A stretch of 16,710 bases of DNA from Flavobacteriaceae bacterium UBA3078 (lineage in GTDB: Bacteria > Bacteroidota > Bacteroidia > Flavobacteriales > Flavobacteriaceae): assembly GCA_002366675.1 (NCBI GenBank), contig DFBO01000106.1:1-16710 (forward strand). The letters run 5' to 3'. The position numbers and the translations under genes are program-made. Shown here in pieces: positions 13,251-16,710 of this stretch (position 1 is the first letter of the stretch; every line of letters begins with the position of its first letter). The notes beneath the pieces are model-generated. The model saw only the letters and a list, made by a program, of their open reading frames with translations, was not told the DNA's origin and ran no database searches.

Positions 13251-13552
13251 ATTCAATTATAAATTAAGAGCTTAATTACCACTCCATTTTTTGTTATAAA
13301 TCTAAATTTCATCAAAAGTGTTTTAAAAAAACCAATTAGAATTATGACGATTAACAAAACAATTTGTAATTGTTGCAATGTAAAATGAAATATTTCACAA
13401 GTGATAATAAACGGATAAATTAAACCCATTCAAGATAAGGATCAGCTTTTGAGAAATATTTAACTATACGGATTTATTAACCAGTAAATCAATTGGTTAT
13501 GTGCTAAAGAACAGTTTCATTGTCCGAAAGTAAGGTTTTACTTATCGGAAAT
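13251..13552. other. Gene-free spacer between htpG and the YitT gene
   Basis: It is AT-rich, without a plausible frame on either strand. Two inverted repeats are visible: a weak one, TAACCA and TGGTTA at 13478-13499, and a stronger one, TCCGAAAGTAA and TTACTTATCGGA around GGTT at 13523-13549 (11 bp with one bulged A, no T-run on either side). Nothing else was recognised; decayed coding sequence is possible but not shown. Confidence 0.45.
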
Positions 13553-13581
13553 AAAAAAGCTACCTAAAATATAGGTAGCTT
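13553..13581 (-). terminator. Intrinsic terminator of the YitT-family gene
   Basis: AAGCTACCTA (13557-13566) and TAGGTAGCTT (13572-13581) form a perfect 10-bp stem. Minus-strand RNA then runs into TTTTTTATT. It lies 28 nt past the stop. Confidence 0.82.
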
Positions 13582-13609
13582 CTTGATATTATTAAAATAC
13601 AATTTTTAA

Positions 13610-14467
13610 TTAACTAACAACACTATTAGATTCTAAAACAGAAATAGTAGCATTTGGATCTATTTTATAGATAAACTCTTTTACCTTTTCTAATTTCTTA
13701 GTGTTTTTGGTAATTAAAATTAGTTTTCCGTTAGCATCATAATAAATCAGTTTCAATACACCTTCAGTATGTTTTTTATTCTCTAAAATAGATTCCTGAA
13801 TTAATAAGTTTTTTGATGAAAAAACTAATATAGTCATGTTTTTCAACGACTTTTTTATGTAATACTCAATAGTCTTACTTATAGCTATAATGGCAATAAT
13901 ACTATAAGCTGCCATAGTAAAATCTTCAAAAACCAAAATACCTAGAAAAATAACAATACCATCAATAATTAGAATTAATTGATTGTATGGCAATTTAATT
14001 TTTGTTGCTAAAATCCTAACTAAAATGTCGTTTCCACCTGTAGTTGCTCCTGCATTCATAACAATAGAAACAGCTAAACCAATAATAACACCACCAAATA
14101 CAGATGACACCAATACATCTTCAACAACAACCTTGTTTTTCAGGAAAGCCGAAAACACATCTATATAGAACGACACCAAAATCATTGAAAAAGCTGTTTT
14201 TATACCAGTTTTAAGACCTAATACTTTGGTTCCCCATAATAACAATGGAATATTAATCATTAAAGCTAAAAGCCCTATAGATAATCCTGTTAACTTATTT
14301 ACCACAATACTTAAACCTAAAATTCCTCCAGGAACAATATTGTGAGGTATTATTAAAATGACATAAGCAATAGATAGTAATACAGAACCTGCAAAAACCC
14401 AAGTATAGCTTTTTAACTCTTTAAGTAAAATGTCTTTTTTTAATATGAGTGTTATTTTATTTTTCAT
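13610..14467 (-). CDS. YitT family membrane protein with C-terminal DUF2179 domain
   Basis: A 285-residue protein with an N-terminal membrane domain (about 20-205, five or six hydrophobic helices) and a soluble C-terminal DUF2179 domain (about 218-278). The membrane domain has the YitT hallmarks PHNIVPGGILGLS (41-53) and GATTGGNDILVRIL, and a following helix IIDGIVIFLGILVF. The family is widespread in bacteria and thought to be transport-related, but substrate and mechanism are not established. The start at 14467 is the only usable one, since the next Met lies inside the membrane domain. It stands alone on the minus strand. Only 10 nt separate the T-run of a perfect intrinsic terminator from its ATG, leaving no room for a promoter in between. 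Expression therefore probably depends on readthrough. Confidence 0.9.
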   Translation of the reverse strand: MKNKITLILKKDILLKELKSYTWVFAGSVLLSIAYVILIIPHNIVPGGILGLSIVVNKLTGLSIGLLALMINIPLLLWGTKVLGLKTGIKTAFSMILVSFYIDVFSAFLKNKVVVEDVLVSSVFGGVIIGLAVSIVMNAGATTGGNDILVRILATKIKLPYNQLILIIDGIVIFLGILVFEDFTMAAYSIIAIIAISKTIEYYIKKSLKNMTILVFSSKNLLIQESILENKKHTEGVLKLIYYDANGKLILITKNTKKLEKVKEFIYKIDPNATISVLESNSVVS

Positions 14468-14477
14468 GATTTGTTGT

Positions 14478-14518
14478 AAAAAAAAAATCCTTTGATTTTC
14501 ATGATAATCAAAGGATTT
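14478..14518 (-). terminator. Intrinsic terminator/attenuator directly before the YitT start
   Basis: AAATCCTTTGATT (14485-14497) and AATCAAAGGATTT (14506-14518) form a perfect 13-bp stem with an 8-nt loop. In minus-strand RNA this is followed by ten U residues (14487-14478). It ends 10 nt before the YitT ATG and begins 21 nt after the stop of a 30-codon frame. The segment ATCAAAG, identical to part of its 3' arm, also occurs at 14553-14547 inside that frame and could pair with the 5' arm instead. Confidence 0.75.
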
Positions 14519-14539
14519 AAAATTATTAAATAGGCTAAT

Positions 14540-14632
14540 TTATTCTCTTTGATAGGTTGATATATTCTTAAACATATGTTTATGCATATTCTTAATAATA
14601 TTTCGCATTGATTTCAACTTAAATGTGTTCAT
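14540..14632 (-). CDS. Candidate 30-residue basic leader peptide of the YitT gene
   Basis: ATG 14632-14630 follows an A-rich tract (AAAAAATAAAAAAAA), the usual translation start context here. The peptide begins MNTFKLKSMRNIIKNM and ends ISTYQRE; it is rich in Lys, Asn, Met and His and has no membrane segment. The frame lies between two strong minus-strand terminators (14655-14690 and 14478-14518) in the leader of the YitT gene. Its last codons contain ATCAAAG, which can pair with the 5' arm of the downstream terminator. It may be a regulatory leader peptide, a small protein, or not translated. Confidence 0.35.
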   Translation of the reverse strand: MNTFKLKSMRNIIKNMHKHMFKNISTYQRE

Positions 14633-14654
14633 TTTTTTTTATTTTTTTGACCAT

Positions 14655-14690
14655 AAAAAAAGCGTTCTTACTTTTTAGTAGAACGCTTTT
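14655..14690 (-). terminator. Upstream intrinsic terminator in the YitT leader region
   Basis: AAAAGCGTTC (14658-14667) pairs with GAACGCTTTT (14681-14690). An inner TACT/AGTA extension and a TTTT loop complete the hairpin, with one bulged base. Minus-strand RNA continues into seven U residues. The plus-strand trailing sequence TTTTAAAATATTTT is weaker, so the minus direction, toward the YitT gene, is preferred. Confidence 0.72.
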
Positions 14691-14716
14691 AAAATATTTT
14701 AAATATATAGTACGCT

Positions 14717-14776
14717 CTAGCCTTTGGGAAATTTCCAATTCATCTTACAAATGCTATGCTTGCGATTTTTTCTCAT
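14717..14776 (-). CDS. Candidate 19-residue basic peptide at the head of the YitT leader
   Basis: The frame MRKNRKHSICKMNWKFPKG runs from ATG 14776-14774 to a TAG at 14719-14717. It is strongly basic and followed 26 nt later by an intrinsic terminator. A TAAATTTG box ends only 10 nt before the ATG, which would make the message nearly leaderless. Length is too short for statistical support; it may equally be part of a short noncoding RNA. Confidence 0.25.
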   Translation of the reverse strand: MRKNRKHSICKMNWKFPKG

Positions 14777-14786
14777 TTTGAAGGGA

Positions 14787-14794
14787 CAAATTTA
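14787..14794 (-). promoter_or_regulatory. -7 promoter box driving the YitT leader region
   Basis: TAAATTTG on the minus strand is an exact TAnnTTTG match. There is no TTG 17-21 nt upstream. It is the only good minus-strand box I found between the helicase start and the YitT start, so it is the best candidate origin of the leader transcript. Confidence 0.4.
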
Positions 14795-14921
14795 TAATTA
14801 ATTTTTAAGCCACCATATAGAATTATCTTTTTTTAAATTTTTTTTCTGTGGCATTTATAAATTAAGGATTACTAATATTATGAAATGTATCTTTCTCAAA
14901 TTATATCCTTGAAAATTCAAC

Positions 14922-14929
14922 TATCTTTG
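14922..14929 (+). promoter_or_regulatory. -7 promoter box of the DEAD-box helicase gene
   Basis: TATCTTTG, followed by TCGCA, is an exact TAnnTTTG match ending 16 nt before the ATG at 14946. A TTG occurs only 10 nt upstream, so the -33 element is unclear. The long AT-rich stretch before it (14795-14921) shows no other plus-strand signal. Confidence 0.5.
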
Positions 14930-14945
14930 TCGCAAATATATTAGC

Positions 14946-16187
14946 ATGTCATTTAAAGACTTACAACTTATAAATCCGCTTTTAAAAGCCATTGAAGAGC
15001 AAGGCTATTTCACTCCTACTCTAGTTCAACAAAAAACCATTCCTTTTGTATTAGCTAAAAAAGACGTTATTACTTCGGCACAAACTGGAACCGGAAAAAC
15101 TGCTGCTTTTGCTTTACCCATTTTGCAGTTGTTATTCGAAAATCAAGATGCGCCAAAAGGTGGTAAAAAAATAAAAGCACTTATAGTAAGTCCTACACGA
15201 GAGTTAGCACTTCAAATTGGTAATAATTTTAAAGCTTATGGCAGACATACCAATTTAAGAGCTACTGTTATTTTTGGTGGTACTTCTATAGAACCTCAAA
15301 TTGATGTATTGACTAAAGGTGTAGATATTTTAGTTGCAACACCTGGAAGGTTAATCGATTTACAAAAACAAGACGTCATTAATCTAGAGGACGTTGAAGT
15401 TTTAGTTCTAGATGAAGCAGATTTAATGCTTGATATGGGTTTTATTGACGATGTAAAGTATATAGCAAACCTTTGTCCAAAACAAAAACAAATTCTATTA
15501 TTTTCGGCAACTATGCCTTTTAAAGTTGAGCAACTTGCCAATACAATCTTAAATAACCCTGAACGAATTGAGATCCAAACAACTTTATCTACTGCAAACA
15601 ATATTGGTCAGGTTTTATACTATGTTCCAAAACGCAACAAAATTGAGTTGTGTTTGCATTTATTACGAAACGAAATTAAAGGTAGTATTTTAATTTTTAG
15701 ACGTACTAAATTTGGTGTCGATAAATTAGAACAAACTTTAATTAAAAACGGCTATCAGGTTGAAACTCTTCATGGAGATAAATCGCAAACTGATAGACAA
15801 ACAGCTTTAAAGAAATTTAAAAGTGGGCAAGTAAATATTCTTATTGCAACAGATGTGGCTGCTCGTGGAATAGATATCAACGAACTAGATGCTGTAATTA
15901 ATTTCGATTTACCTAACATACCAGAAACTTATGTACATAGAATTGGTAGAACTGGTCGTGCAGGAAATTCTGGTATGTCTTATTCTTTTTGTGGTGCAGA
16001 CGAAAAAGCTTATGTAAAAACCATTCAGCAATTATTACAGGTCCAGATTCCTGTTGAAGAAAATCATCCTTATCCATTAGATCCTAAAGCAAAGGCTGAA
16101 ATTCATAAATCTAATCAGTCAACAAGTAAACATAAAAAAGGTAGAAAAAGTAAAGCTTCAAAAAAGAAGAAAAAACGCTGGTATTAG
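14946..16187 (+). CDS. DEAD-box ATP-dependent RNA helicase (RhlE-like)
   Basis: A 413-residue DEAD-box helicase with all motifs in order: Q motif (FTPTLVQQKTIP, 22-33), I (AQTGTGKT, 45-52), Ia (PTRELALQ, 83-90), Ib (TPGRL, 132-136), II (DEAD, 156-159) and III (SAT, 187-189). In the second RecA domain are IV (ILIFRRTK), V (ATDVAARGID) and VI (HRIGRTGRAG). The C-terminal tail (about 385-413) is very basic (KHKKGRKSKASKKKKKRWY) and probably binds RNA nonspecifically. Such helicases unwind RNA in ribosome assembly, decay or cold adaptation; the short tail without an RNA-binding domain is most like RhlE-type enzymes. Monocistronic, with no obvious terminator before the next, convergent gene. Confidence 0.95.
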   Translation: MSFKDLQLINPLLKAIEEQGYFTPTLVQQKTIPFVLAKKDVITSAQTGTGKTAAFALPILQLLFENQDAPKGGKKIKALIVSPTRELALQIGNNFKAYGRHTNLRATVIFGGTSIEPQIDVLTKGVDILVATPGRLIDLQKQDVINLEDVEVLVLDEADLMLDMGFIDDVKYIANLCPKQKQILLFSATMPFKVEQLANTILNNPERIEIQTTLSTANNIGQVLYYVPKRNKIELCLHLLRNEIKGSILIFRRTKFGVDKLEQTLIKNGYQVETLHGDKSQTDRQTALKKFKSGQVNILIATDVAARGIDINELDAVINFDLPNIPETYVHRIGRTGRAGNSGMSYSFCGADEKAYVKTIQQLLQVQIPVEENHPYPLDPKAKAEIHKSNQSTSKHKKGRKSKASKKKKKRWY

Positions 16188-16217
16188 GTTGGTGTTTGGT
16201 GTTTGGTGTTTGGTTGT
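16187..16217. repeat. 7-bp tandem repeat (GGTGTTT) just after the helicase gene
   Basis: Three perfect GGTGTTT units (16191-16211) are flanked by partial units GGTT and GGTTGTT, starting at the last base of the helicase stop codon. It is a short simple tandem array of the kind that varies in copy number by slippage. Confidence 0.7.
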
Positions 16218-16235
16218 TAATATTTTTAAACAGAC

Positions 16236-16625
16236 TTACATGTTTAGTCTTTTATCGAAATAATTTTTAAGTAACGGAATTTGTACACAAATCATTCCAC
16301 CAAATAAGATAAAGGCGTACAACGTTGTGTTTGATAATTTTATTCCTGAAAATAAATTAGTTAGATTGAATTTAGTGAGTACACTAAAATCTATAGCATT
16401 AAACCATTCGCTATTTTGTGAATCTCCAGAAACTACTATATAAAGGACTAAAGCCAAAACACTTAAAAACAGACCAACCCAACCGGTTTTAGTAATTAAT
16501 GGTTTATAAACGGTTGCAGAACTTTTAGAATCAGCTAGAATTTGCTGCATCACATTTGATGTGAAATTTAATGAAGGTGATTCTAACTCAGTTTGTTTCA
16601 TCACATCTTCAATCAATACATCCAT
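16236..16625 (-). CDS. Small two-helix membrane protein of unknown function
   Basis: With the start chosen here (MDVLIEDVMKQTELESPSLN) the protein has 129 residues. A soluble N-terminal part contains ELESPSLNFTSNVMQQI, followed by a first hydrophobic helix (TGWVGLFLSVLALVLYIVV, about 47-66) and a second near the C terminus (LYAFILFGGMICVQIPLL, about 102-119) with a short basic tail. The start at 16625 is preferred because it lies 4 nt after the upstream stop and behind an A-rich tract; an in-frame ATG at 16649 would overlap the upstream gene by 20 nt. It is cotranscribed with the gene to its right. Similar small membrane proteins with a PSxxFTxxVM stretch sit downstream of ECF sigma factor genes in Bacteroidota, so an anti-sigma-like role is possible but unproven. 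Confidence 0.7.
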   Translation of the reverse strand: MDVLIEDVMKQTELESPSLNFTSNVMQQILADSKSSATVYKPLITKTGWVGLFLSVLALVLYIVVSGDSQNSEWFNAIDFSVLTKFNLTNLFSGIKLSNTTLYAFILFGGMICVQIPLLKNYFDKRLNM

Positions 16626-16629
16626 TTTT

Positions 16630-16710
16630 TTATTTTCTTTCTCTTTCATAATGTTCTATCATTTCTGGTTCTAATCTTTCTTTTAAAATACTAGCAAGCT
16701 TCTGTCTGCT
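16630..16710 (-). CDS. C-terminal fragment of an unidentified protein, cut by the right edge
   Basis: The last 26 codons of a minus-strand gene are visible, from SRQKLASILKERLEPEM to HYERERK and a TAA at 16632-16630. The residues are helical and charged. The SRQKLASILK start would fit the end of region 4 of an ECF-type sigma factor (compare the R-x-K-L-x-x-L-L-K pattern), which agrees with the small membrane protein that follows, but 26 residues do not settle the identity. The next gene begins 4 nt later, so the two form an operon. Confidence 0.5.
   Translation of the reverse strand, partial: SRQKLASILKERLEPEMIEHYERERK

Noticed and set aside
1..16710. CRISPR array, tRNA or rRNA genes, insertion sequences, phage or defence genes
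   Set aside because: Looked for direct-repeat arrays, cloverleaf-like segments, transposase and nuclease signatures; none were recognised.

Overview
The window is chromosomal DNA from a bacterium of the phylum Bacteroidota, most probably family Flavobacteriaceae. It is strongly AT-rich. Genes are preceded by A-rich leaders rather than Shine-Dalgarno sites, and several have the phylum's -7 box (TAnnTTTG, in two cases with an upstream TTG). Flavobacterial hallmarks include the order rpmB-rpmG-DUF4295-ftsY, a very characteristic HtpG, and a YitT/DUF2179 membrane protein. No rRNA, tRNA, CRISPR array, transposase, integrase or phage gene was recognised.

Layout. 1-4179 (all minus): a probable operon, in transcription order DEDDh exonuclease, FAH-family hydrolase, Hpt-domain protein and cinA, with junctions of 1 nt, 0 nt and a 1-nt overlap (TAATG). 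It is followed by a second unit with its own promoter: L28, L33, the 50-aa DUF4295 protein and ftsY, which runs off the left edge. 4491-7622 (minus): recR and a family-2 glycosyltransferase, then a lipoyl-bearing 2-oxo acid dehydrogenase E2 with its own promoter and terminator. 7754-9196 (plus): a sodium:solute symporter whose 3' end overlaps a convergent CoA-binding protein gene. 9929-10939 (minus): a free-standing FabH-type ketoacyl synthase. 11268-13178 (plus): htpG. 13610-14467 (minus): the YitT-family protein. 14946-16187 (plus): a DEAD-box RNA helicase. 16236-16710 (minus): a small two-helix membrane protein behind the last codons of an unidentified gene cut by the right edge.

Most genes are housekeeping: translation and membrane targeting, recombination repair, lipid and keto-acid metabolism, chaperone and RNA remodelling. 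The more interesting material lies between genes. The yitT leader holds two very short basic reading frames, each followed by a strong intrinsic terminator on the yitT strand; the second ends its T-run only 10 nt before the yitT start codon, which suggests transcription attenuation. A 24-codon frame with its own terminator precedes htpG, and htpG itself has a -24/-12-like element below paired TGTCA boxes. The symporter-fabH interval holds two hairpin terminators, each preceded by the same 13-bp sequence, with no gene to terminate. Short palindromic repeats with a TGTCA/TGACA end occur three times, once inside the coding sequence of the E2 linker. None of this amounts to a clear new defence or metabolic system; the yitT leader is the best candidate for undescribed regulation.
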